From: Candidatus Jacksonbacteria bacterium
GTDB taxonomy: Bacteria; Patescibacteriota; Patescibacteriia; UBA9629; GWA2-43-13
DNA: 7,145 nt
Direction: 5' to 3'
Assembly (NCBI GenBank): GCA_018698735.1
Contig: JABIPD010000107.1
Location: 1-7,145 of the forward strand
The number at the start of each line of letters is the position of its first letter. Positions within the stretch are counted from its first letter, which is position 1. The position numbers and the translations under genes are program-made. The notes under the pieces were generated by a model. It saw only the letters and a list, made by a program, of their open reading frames with translations, made no database searches and was not told where the DNA came from. Positions 1 through 5,025 of this stretch are shown in pieces.

Positions 1-263
1 TTGTCGTTTTCTGCGGCTTTATTTTTCTTTATTGTACCGCATTTTGTGCATGTATGGGTAATAATGGTTTCTTCGCCTTTGGTTTCTATAGCTGTTGGCT
101 GCAGAGCGCCTTGGCAATCGTTATTACGGTCGCCAGGGTTAATGTCTACGTGTTTGCTCCATAAACAATGTGGGCAATGGTTGGTGTAGCCACTGCCTTT
201 AACTTTTGTATTACATTTTTCGCACGTAAAGTCTTCTTTTGTGCGTTGGAATTTTTTAGACAT
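1..263 (-). CDS. RNHCP-domain zinc-binding protein (3' end cut by window edge)
   Basis: Eighty-seven residues are readable from the ATG at 263-261 before the window ends; no stop is seen. The protein matches my memory of the RNHCP family (PF12647): a YTNHCP core at residues 26-31, then CLWSKHVDINPGDR at 33-46, and a second knuckle CTKCG at 72-76. Paired cysteines C14/C17, C30/C33 and C72/C75, plus C50, suggest zinc-ribbon-like metal sites. The family is small and its biochemical role is not established. Family members end shortly after the equivalent of residue 87, so little is probably missing. No Shine-Dalgarno site precedes the start; the upstream sequence is AAAACACT-ATG. The gene lies 65 bp downstream of the orphan on the same strand and could be co-transcribed with it. 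There is no signal peptide or membrane segment, so it is probably cytoplasmic. Confidence 0.9.
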   Translation of the reverse strand, partial: MSKKFQRTKEDFTCEKCNTKVKGSGYTNHCPHCLWSKHVDINPGDRNNDCQGALQPTAIETKGEETIITHTCTKCGTIKKNKAAEND

Positions 264-285
264 AGTGTTTTAAGATGTGGAGAAA

Positions 286-313
286 GGGATGCGCACTCGT
301 ATGTACACATCCC
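286..313 (-). terminator. Weak hairpin between orphan gene and RNHCP gene
   Basis: On the minus strand GGGATGTGT and GCGCATCCC can form a 9-bp stem (two G-U pairs) around a 10-nt loop, followed only by TTTC. It could be a weak terminator or attenuator after the orphan gene. The short T run makes this tentative. Confidence 0.25.
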
Positions 314-328
314 CTTCCATTGGTTCGT

Positions 329-706
329 TCACCCTGTTGCTGCGAGCTCTGTGCGTTGTGAGACTTCGGCGATCGCTGCCTTGGTCTCTTTGGTAGCAGT
401 TTCGATTTCCTTCGGAGGGATGCCGTCATGGTACCCCGCGAAACTGAGCCAGCGCACCAAGTTGCGCTCCAGTTGCTCGACAGCCCAGGTTACAGGGCAG
501 CGAACACTTTCAGTGATTTCGACTTCATTGCTTGGCAGAACGATCAGGGTTGGATTGCTGCCGAAGCAGGTGAAGTGAAGCAGGCAGCTGCCGTCAGGGT
601 GGAATACCTTAATCGACACTCCCTCGTCATCCTCTGGGTATTCGTACGCGACGACAATTCTGAGGCCACCTAGCCTGATTACGCTTCCGTCTCTCGTTGT
701 TTCCAC
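329..706 (-). CDS. Hypothetical protein, 125 aa, GC-rich orphan
   Basis: I do not recognise this protein. The frame opens with GTG at 706-704 and ends with TGA at 331-329. The start is supported by GGGAG seven bases upstream, the only good ribosome-binding site in the window. Residues 1-70 look beta-rich, with hydrophobic strands around 15-21, 30-35, 42-48 and 53-57. Residues 71-92 and 97-115 look helical, the second being charged (PPKEIETATKETKAAIAE). There is no signal peptide, membrane segment or clear metal motif; cysteines sit at 41, 47 and 70. Sampled 60-base lines here are about 53-62% G+C, against about 42% in a sampled infB line, and codon choice is less A/T-ending, which hints at transfer. 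It has its own promoter and an operator-like dyad upstream, and RNHCP lies downstream on the same strand. That the frame is coding is likely; the function is unknown. Confidence 0.7.
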   Translation of the reverse strand: METTRDGSVIRLGGLRIVVAYEYPEDDEGVSIKVFHPDGSCLLHFTCFGSNPTLIVLPSNEVEITESVRCPVTWAVEQLERNLVRWLSFAGYHDGIPPKEIETATKETKAAIAEVSQRTELAATG

Positions 707-726
707 GAACGTACTCCCAGTGTAAC

Positions 727-748
727 GGACAAAACAGGTGTTTCGTCC
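727..748. promoter_or_regulatory. 22-bp dyad, possible operator of the orphan gene
   Basis: GGACAAAACA, two central bases, then TGTTTCGTCC: nine of ten positions are complementary. It lies between the predicted transcription start (near 753) and the ribosome-binding site of the minus-strand orphan. The two-base centre is too small for an ordinary RNA loop, so a site for a dimeric DNA-binding protein is more likely than a leader hairpin. The regulator is unknown. Confidence 0.35.
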
Positions 749-759
749 TAGTTAATGCT

Positions 760-789
760 AGAATAGTAGGTAGTGGAGTCTTTTGTCAA
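760..789 (-). promoter_or_regulatory. Sigma-70-type promoter for the orphan gene
   Basis: Minus-strand -35 TTGACA (789-784, all six consensus bases), an 18-bp spacer, and -10 TATTCT (765-760, four of six). Transcription would start near 753, about 47 nt before the GTG start. It faces away from the tRNA promoter, whose -35 begins 16 bp further on. Confidence 0.55.
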
Positions 790-805
790 TAGATAGTCTG
801 GTTTG

Positions 806-834
806 TTGATTTTTTGGGTCCATTTGGGTATAGT
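806..834 (+). promoter_or_regulatory. Sigma-70-type promoter for the tRNA pair
   Basis: -35 TTGATT (806-811, four of six), a 17-bp spacer, and -10 TATAGT (829-834, five of six). Transcription from about 841 gives a tRNA leader near 58 nt. A second perfect TATAAT at 865-870 has no matching -35 and may be a secondary start. Confidence 0.55.
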
Positions 835-898
835 ATCAATGCTTTTCTTATGAGTTGGAGAGCTTATAATGTCGAACGAGGATCCTGAAAAAATGTAG

Positions 899-971
899 GG
901 GCGCGTAGCTCAGTGGTTAGAGCACCGAGCTTATATCTCGGCGGTCCCAGGTTCAAGTCCTGGCGCGCCTA
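899..971 (+). tRNA. tRNA-Ile, anticodon UAU (reads AUA)
   Basis: A complete 73-nt cloverleaf. The acceptor GGGCGCG pairs with CGCGCCT, with a G1-U72 wobble. U8 and A9 are followed by the D stem GCTC/GAGC with loop AGTGGTTA. The anticodon stem CCGAG/CTCGG encloses loop CTTATAT, so positions 34-36 are UAU. The variable loop is CGGTC, and the T stem CCAGG/CCTGG has loop TTCAAGT. The discriminator is A, as in isoleucine tRNAs, and no CCA is encoded. Most bacteria read AUA with a CAU tRNA converted by TilS to lysidine; this one would read AUA directly. AUA is frequent in the genes here, with at least five in clpP and about five in the first 160 codons of infB. It is co-transcribed with tRNA-Val 25 nt downstream. 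The flanking sequences are also mutually complementary; see findings. Confidence 0.93.
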
Positions 972-996
972 CATTTTTTCAATTTCTGTATTGAGT

Positions 997-1070
997 GGGT
1001 CCGTAGCTCAGTTGGTTAGAGCGCTTCGTTGACATCGAAGAGGTCAGAGGTTCGAATCCCCTCGGACCCA
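997..1070 (+). tRNA. tRNA-Val, anticodon GAC
   Basis: A complete 74-nt cloverleaf. The acceptor GGGTCCG/CGGACCC is fully paired, the D stem is GCTC/GAGC with loop AGTTGGTTA, and the anticodon stem CTTCG/CGAAG has loop TTGACAT, giving GAC. The variable loop is AGGTC, the T loop TTCGAAT and the discriminator A; no CCA is encoded. The T stem AGAGG/CCCCT carries an A51-C63 mismatch where a pair is expected. Three flanking bases on each side (AGT, ACT) extend the acceptor helix through the discriminator. Confidence 0.95.
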
Positions 1071-1090
1071 CTGAATATGGATATAAAAAG

Positions 1091-1119
1091 AACGGCTCAT
1101 GTAGTGAGCCGTTTTTTTT
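1091..1119 (+). terminator. Rho-independent terminator of the tRNA operon
   Basis: AACGGCTCA and TGAGCCGTT form a perfect 9-bp stem with a 5-nt loop, and the run of eight T starts within the stem end. It begins 21 nt after tRNA-Val. On the minus strand the same hairpin is followed by CTTTTT, so it may also stop transcripts from the convergent DHH gene. Confidence 0.93.
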
Positions 1120-1139
1120 GTGCATTATTGCCAGTCTGT

Positions 1140-1176
1140 AGATTGCCGCGGTCGCTTGGACTCCCTCGCAATGACA
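1140..1176. repeat. REP-like palindromic element 1
   Basis: An imperfect palindrome framed by ATTGCC and GCAATGACA, with internal GTCGCTT and CCCTCGC segments. From memory it resembles a dispersed element of the ATTGC...CTCGCAATGACA type found between genes in unrelated bacteria. It is non-coding and lies between the tRNA terminator and the end of the convergent DHH gene. Copy number in this genome is unknown. Confidence 0.5.
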
Positions 1177-1198
1177 GTTTTTATATTTTGCTGCTATT

Positions 1199-1264
1199 TG
1201 TAGAGACGGGGTCCCGCCTGCCATCGCAAGCGAGGCTTTGCGGGCTGGTAACCCCGTCTCTACA
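1199..1264. repeat. REP-like element 2 with 14-bp terminal inverted repeats
   Basis: TGTAGAGACGGGGT at 1199-1212 is the exact reverse complement of 1251-1264. The 38-bp interior adds a second stem (CCCGC 1213-1217 with GCGGG 1240-1244) and a further CGCAA/TTGCG pairing, so the whole unit can fold into a branched cruciform. From memory the GTAGAGACG...CGTCTCTAC arms match a widely dispersed intergenic repeat. The right arm ends 8 bp from the stop codon of the DHH gene, so the element would lie in that mRNA's 3' UTR, where it could protect the transcript end. Confidence 0.6.
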
Positions 1265-1272
1265 GAGGAGGA

Positions 1273-2406
1273 TCAATTTTTCTCTAAAGCAGTTTTTAGT
1301 TGCTCTAGCACCATTCCTTCTGCCGCTAAAATATCGTGCCCCTTTATAGAACCAGTAATATTATCTGGTGCGCCAGTAGGGGCTATTGCAGAGAGGGTGT
1401 CTATTAAATTTAAAGATGAATTGGCTCGACATCGAATAACAATATCTTTCGAGGCTTTTTCGTATAGCAATACAATAAAAGAAGCCTTTGGAGTGTGAGA
1501 GGTGAATTCCCGCATAACACCATCTACCTCTTTTTCGCTGCTTTCAGATTTATCGAAATCGTTTTTTGCGAGCAGCGACCAGTAAATATTATGTTCCTCG
1601 TCTAGTTTAATACGCGCTAATGCTCGTCCCCAAAGCTTAAGAACTGAAAGCGATTTGTTTTGGAATAATCCGCCTACAATATCTTCTCGTTTTGCACCTA
1701 ATGCCATCAACTGACTGGCTACTGTTAACGACTTTGGAGTAACAACTGCTTTTTTAAAGCTGTCGGTTTCTTCTATAACTCCAGAAAGTAACAGTGTTGC
1801 AATCTCTTCGTTTAAAAAATCGTTATAATTTTCTTGTAGATAGCCTGTTAGCAGCTCGCTTGTAGAGGTTGCGGTGAGTTCGACAATATTTACTTCTCCG
1901 TATTGTTCGTTGCCAGCGCCGTGATCGATATTAATAATCGGCGTCTCAAAGAAAAACTCGGTATTATTCTCGTACAACATTCCTAACGAGTCTAAATCTG
2001 GGGTATCTACGGTAATAACGGTGTCGTATTGGAATTTTCCTTGTTTGGTTGTTATGCGTTGTTCATCTAAAGAACCTGTTTTGGGGATAATAGATAATGT
2101 AAGCGTATTGTTTTCTGTAGAGTGCTCGAGTTTTTCGAAATTTCGGTCGGCAAGATCTATAGAAACGATAAATTCACGGGCGCCGCTAAATTCACGGCCG
2201 ATATTATCAACTGAAGGTAAGAATTGATAGAGGTCGGTATTAGCAAGGGCAACAATATCTGCTTTTTTACCAAGATGGGCGCAGAGTTTTGCTAATACAA
2301 TGCTCGATGCCAAGCCGTCTGCATTCGCGTAATGTTTTGTTGCGATAAGAACAGACGAGCTTTTTTCTAGCTGTTCGGAAAGCTGTTGGTAGGGGGTTAA
2401 AGACAT
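1273..2406 (-). CDS. DHH-superfamily protein with degenerate catalytic motifs
   Basis: A 377-aa protein with ATG at 2406-2404 and TGA at 1275-1273. It has the overall layout of NrnA/RecJ-type DHH phosphoesterases. Motif I is ATKHYANADGLAS (residues 22-34), with N28 in place of the first aspartate and D30 kept. Motif II includes D84 (VSIDLAD) and D134 (TVDTPDLDS). Motif III is NIDHG (159-163), with the second histidine replaced by glycine. Motif IV is GVIEETDSF (209-217), with E213 where aspartate is usual. A linker follows, then a DHHA1-like C-terminal domain whose usual GGGH is reduced to IKGH near residue 350. An extra strand-rich insertion at about 95-127 follows D84. Known relatives hydrolyse nanoRNA, pAp or cyclic dinucleotides with Mn2+; the lost ligands suggest altered or absent catalysis. 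No Shine-Dalgarno site is seen. It is transcribed away from infB from its own promoter. A second, better-conserved DHH gene lies 2.6 kb away. Confidence 0.85.
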   Translation of the reverse strand: MSLTPYQQLSEQLEKSSSVLIATKHYANADGLASSIVLAKLCAHLGKKADIVALANTDLYQFLPSVDNIGREFSGAREFIVSIDLADRNFEKLEHSTENNTLTLSIIPKTGSLDEQRITTKQGKFQYDTVITVDTPDLDSLGMLYENNTEFFFETPIINIDHGAGNEQYGEVNIVELTATSTSELLTGYLQENYNDFLNEEIATLLLSGVIEETDSFKKAVVTPKSLTVASQLMALGAKREDIVGGLFQNKSLSVLKLWGRALARIKLDEEHNIYWSLLAKNDFDKSESSEKEVDGVMREFTSHTPKASFIVLLYEKASKDIVIRCRANSSLNLIDTLSAIAPTGAPDNITGSIKGHDILAAEGMVLEQLKTALEKN

Positions 2407-2433
2407 ACAATTTGCGGAGTCAAAAAATCAAAA

Positions 2434-2447
2434 TACACTATAGTGTA
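2434..2447. promoter_or_regulatory. 14-bp perfect palindrome over the DHH promoter -10
   Basis: TACACTATAGTGTA is a perfect palindrome whose one half is the -10 hexamer (TACACT) of the minus-strand DHH promoter. A repressor bound here would block RNA polymerase. The size fits a small dimeric regulator, but it could be fortuitous. Confidence 0.35.
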
Positions 2448-2470
2448 CCCAAGCGCTGTTTTGTGGTCAA
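2442..2470 (-). promoter_or_regulatory. Sigma-70-type promoter for the minus-strand DHH gene
   Basis: -35 TTGACC (2470-2465, five of six), a 17-bp spacer, and -10 TACACT (2447-2442, four of six). Transcription would start near 2435, giving a leader of about 29 nt. Confidence 0.6.
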
Positions 2471-2493
2471 TGTGTATAGAGTATCGGTAGCCA

Positions 2494-2566
2494 TATAATT
2501 GACGAATTGGCTTAAAAATAGTAGGTTAACAAGGTTAAATCAGAAATTAAAAGCACGAAATCAGAA
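2494..2566 (+). promoter_or_regulatory. Probable control region of the infB operon
   Basis: A perfect -10 TATAAT at 2494-2499 lacks a good -35. TTGACG at 2499-2504 is 17 bp from a poor -10, TAGGTT. Either could start infB transcription, with a leader of about 90-130 nt. Downstream, AAATCAGAA occurs at 2537-2545 and 2558-2566, exactly 21 bp apart, and AGGTTAA occurs at 2523-2529 and 2532-2538. The exact promoter is undecided. Confidence 0.25.
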
Positions 2567-2628
2567 TTAGATAGATGGGTTTAGTTTGTTTCGGATTTAG
2601 AATTTAAAATTTCGAGCTTTCATCACGT

Positions 2629-4638
2629 ATGAATATTACAGAACTGGCACGACAATTAAATGTATCACCAGAAGTTTTGCGGGAAAAACTCCCAGAACTT
2701 GGCTTTGATATTGGGAAAAGAGCGATAAAAATAGATAATGTTTTAGCTCAGCGTGTAAAAGCCGCTTGGCAAGGGATGGAGGCAGAAGAAGCTCGCAAAC
2801 GGAAGGCCGCAGAAAGAAAGGCAGAAAACCAAGTAACAGACGAAAAAGAAGAGATAGCTGTAGAAGATAAAAAGGTAATCTCAATTCCTGATACATTAAC
2901 AGTAAACGAGTTTGCGGAACGGCTTTCTATGCCAGTTGCCAAGGTGATGACGCTTTTAATGCAAAACGGTATTATGGCGACATTAAACGAGCGGATAGAT
3001 TACGAGACAGCGGCTATTTTGGCAGAGGATTTAGATTATGTAGTAGAGCGAGATGTAACAGAAGCAGAAATAGGTGCCGAAGATAAAAAACGCGCGAAAT
3101 TAGAGAAAGTACTAGGCACACAGAAGAAAGAAAATTTAGCAGACAGGCCACCGGTGGTAGTGGTTATGGGGCATGTTGATCATGGGAAAACGAAATTGCT
3201 GGATGCAATCCGAAAAACAAACGTAGTCGACGGCGAGAGTGGCGGTATTACTCAGCATATTGGAGCATATCAGGTAGAGAAGAATGGCCGCAAAATGACG
3301 TTTATCGATACTCCGGGGCATGAAGCGTTTTCTATGATGCGTGTTCGTGGTGGACAGGTGGCAGATGTTGCTATTTTAGTAGTAGCAGCAGACGATGGGA
3401 TTATGCCGCAAACACTAGAGTCTTTAAATGTTATTCAAAAAGAAGAGATTCCGTTTGTTATTGCGATTAATAAAATAGATAAACCAGATGCCGATATCGA
3501 TAGAATAAAACAGCAGCTATCAGAATTAAACCTTGCTCCAGAAGATTGGGGTGGAAAGGCTGTTACAGCCGAAATTTCTGCAAAAGAAAATATAGGTATA
3601 GATGAATTACTTGAAACGGTATTGCTGGTAGTAGATTTAGAAGAGCTAAAAGCAGATCCAAATGCCGACGCTTGCGGAACAGTTGTAGAAGCGAAGGTAG
3701 ATAAAGGCGAAGGCCCAATCGCGACGGTGATTGTGCATGCTGGTACGCTGAAGGTTGGCGATAATGTTGTGGTGGGCGATGCCTACGGAAGAATTAAATC
3801 GCTTATAGATTTTAATGGCGAAAGAATCCAGAAGGCTGGGCCTTCTATGCCGGTAAAGATTATTGGGTTAAAGACTCCGGCAGCGGTTGGGGATTTATGC
3901 GAAAGAGTTGAATCTTTAAAGAACGCGAAAAAGAAAAAAAATTATCATATTCAAATGGAAGAAAAGCCAGCCGTTGTCGTTGCTGCTGAATCTTCTGACG
4001 ACGAATCCGATGTAAAAGAATTCCCTATTATTTTAAGGGTAGATGTTTTGGGCTCGCTTGAGGCGGTTGTTTCGTCGCTTGCAAAGCTCGTGCATCCAGA
4101 AGTTCGTGTAAAAGTTGTACGCCAGGGGTTAGGAGATTTTACCGAAGGCGATATAAAACAGGCTGTAGATTTAGGAGCAGCGTTGGTTGGGTTTAACGTA
4201 ACGCTTTCTGCTGCCGCAAAAGAGGCTTCGTCGCGGTTTGAAGAAAAAATAGAGCCGCATAATTTTACTATTATTTACGAGCTGGTAGATTATGTAAAAG
4301 ACGAGCTCGAAAAAATGTTGGACCCAGAGGTAAGCGAAAAAATTGTTTCGAAAGCACAGGTTATTGCATTGTTTAAACAAACCGGAAAAGAAAATATTAT
4401 CGGTGGACGTGTAGAAGAGGGTACCTTAAAGAAAGGCAGTCGTGTTCGAGTTATGCGCAAAGGCGAAGAAGTTGCAGATGCTATGCTTGCCGAACTACAA
4501 TCTGCAAAACAACCGATTGATTCGATAAAATCTGGAAGTGAATTTGGCGCAAAAGTAGTAAGCGACGTTGAGCTTGCAGAAAACGATGTGCTTGTTGCCT
4601 TTGAAGTAGAAAAGAAAAAACGAACATTCAATTCCTAA
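2629..4638 (+). CDS. infB: Translation initiation factor IF-2
   Basis: A 669-aa GTPase that brings fMet-tRNA to the 30S P site and promotes subunit joining. Domain order: a first IF2_N helical module at 1-47 (MNITELARQLNVSPEVLREK), a short Lys/Glu-rich linker at 48-82, a second IF2_N module at about 83-141, then the G domain. G-domain motifs are all present: G1 GHVDHGKT (181-188), switch I GGITQHIG (205-212), G3 DTPGH (227-231), G4 NKID (281-284) and G5 SAK (317-319). Domain II follows at about 345-430. Domain III begins near 463 (FPIILRVDVLGSLEA), and the fMet-tRNA-binding C domain covers about 568-665. It is shorter than E. coli IF-2 (890 aa) because the N-terminal linker is small. No Shine-Dalgarno site precedes the ATG (TTTCATCACGT-ATG). 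It is first in the operon, 19 bp before rbfA; nusA is not next to it. Confidence 0.98.
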   Translation: MNITELARQLNVSPEVLREKLPELGFDIGKRAIKIDNVLAQRVKAAWQGMEAEEARKRKAAERKAENQVTDEKEEIAVEDKKVISIPDTLTVNEFAERLSMPVAKVMTLLMQNGIMATLNERIDYETAAILAEDLDYVVERDVTEAEIGAEDKKRAKLEKVLGTQKKENLADRPPVVVVMGHVDHGKTKLLDAIRKTNVVDGESGGITQHIGAYQVEKNGRKMTFIDTPGHEAFSMMRVRGGQVADVAILVVAADDGIMPQTLESLNVIQKEEIPFVIAINKIDKPDADIDRIKQQLSELNLAPEDWGGKAVTAEISAKENIGIDELLETVLLVVDLEELKADPNADACGTVVEAKVDKGEGPIATVIVHAGTLKVGDNVVVGDAYGRIKSLIDFNGERIQKAGPSMPVKIIGLKTPAAVGDLCERVESLKNAKKKKNYHIQMEEKPAVVVAAESSDDESDVKEFPIILRVDVLGSLEAVVSSLAKLVHPEVRVKVVRQGLGDFTEGDIKQAVDLGAALVGFNVTLSAAAKEASSRFEEKIEPHNFTIIYELVDYVKDELEKMLDPEVSEKIVSKAQVIALFKQTGKENIIGGRVEEGTLKKGSRVRVMRKGEEVADAMLAELQSAKQPIDSIKSGSEFGAKVVSDVELAENDVLVAFEVEKKKRTFNS

Positions 4639-4657
4639 AAAGATTACCTAGAGAGCT

Positions 4658-5011
4658 ATGCCAGCAGAAAGAATGGATCAAATTAATTCATTGTTGCAGC
4701 AACAAATAAGTTCAGTGATTGCCCGTGAAGTTGAATTTCCGGACAAGATGTTTGCAACCATCCAACGAGTAGAAACTTCTCGTGATTTAAGATTTGCGAA
4801 AGTGTTTGTTTCTATTATTCCTTTCGAAAAAAGAAAAGACGGCTTAAAAATTCTTGTAACCTCCCGAAAGCATATCGCCACAGAAGTTGGTGCTCATGTG
4901 GAATTACGTTCCACCCCTAAAATAATATTTGTGTTAGATGAAACCTCGGAAACAGCTTCAGAAATAGAGGCTGTGCTCGACAGAATAAAAGAAGAGCAGA
5001 CCAATGAGTAA
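4658..5011 (+). CDS. rbfA: 30S ribosome-binding factor RbfA
   Basis: A 117-aa KH-fold protein that binds immature 30S subunits near the 5' end of 16S rRNA and helps late maturation, especially in the cold. The N-terminal helix RMDQINSLLQQQISSVIARE (5-24) and the strand segment TIQRVETSRDLRFAKVFVS (34-52) fit the family well, as do the later TPKIIFVLDET and the C-terminal helix near residues 100-112. Length is normal. The first ATG is chosen because it restores the usual Pro-x-x-Arg start before the helix; GAGAG lies only 2 nt away and is too close for a normal Shine-Dalgarno site. It sits 19 bp after infB and 14 bp before the DHH gene, the conserved infB-rbfA-nrnA order known from Firmicutes. 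Confidence 0.95.
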   Translation: MPAERMDQINSLLQQQISSVIAREVEFPDKMFATIQRVETSRDLRFAKVFVSIIPFEKRKDGLKILVTSRKHIATEVGAHVELRSTPKIIFVLDETSETASEIEAVLDRIKEEQTNE

Positions 5012-5025
5012 TAACCATCGCGACT

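Noticed and set aside
168..673. Plus-strand frames of 136 and 81 codons opposite the orphan and RNHCP genes
   Set aside because: The minus-strand genes have a ribosome-binding site and promoter or a recognised domain; the plus-strand frames have neither and look like shadows in GC-rich sequence.
979..1224. Minus-strand 81-codon frame over tRNA-Val and repeat 1
   Set aside because: It is antisense to the tRNA and gives the familiar spurious peptide type GFEPLTSSM...QLSYGP seen when tRNAs are translated; the rest is repeat sequence.
1199..1264. Transposon end or MITE with target duplication
   Set aside because: The arms are perfect, but I see no flanking direct repeat: the left side reads GCTATT and the right side GAGGAG. 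REP-like is a safer description.
1265..1272. GAGGAGGA as a plus-strand Shine-Dalgarno site
   Set aside because: No plus-strand gene follows; the sequence is in the 3' UTR of the convergent DHH gene.
1029..1498. Plus-strand frames at 1029-1349 and 1238-1498
   Set aside because: They start inside the tRNA or the inverted repeat and run antisense through the well-supported DHH gene.
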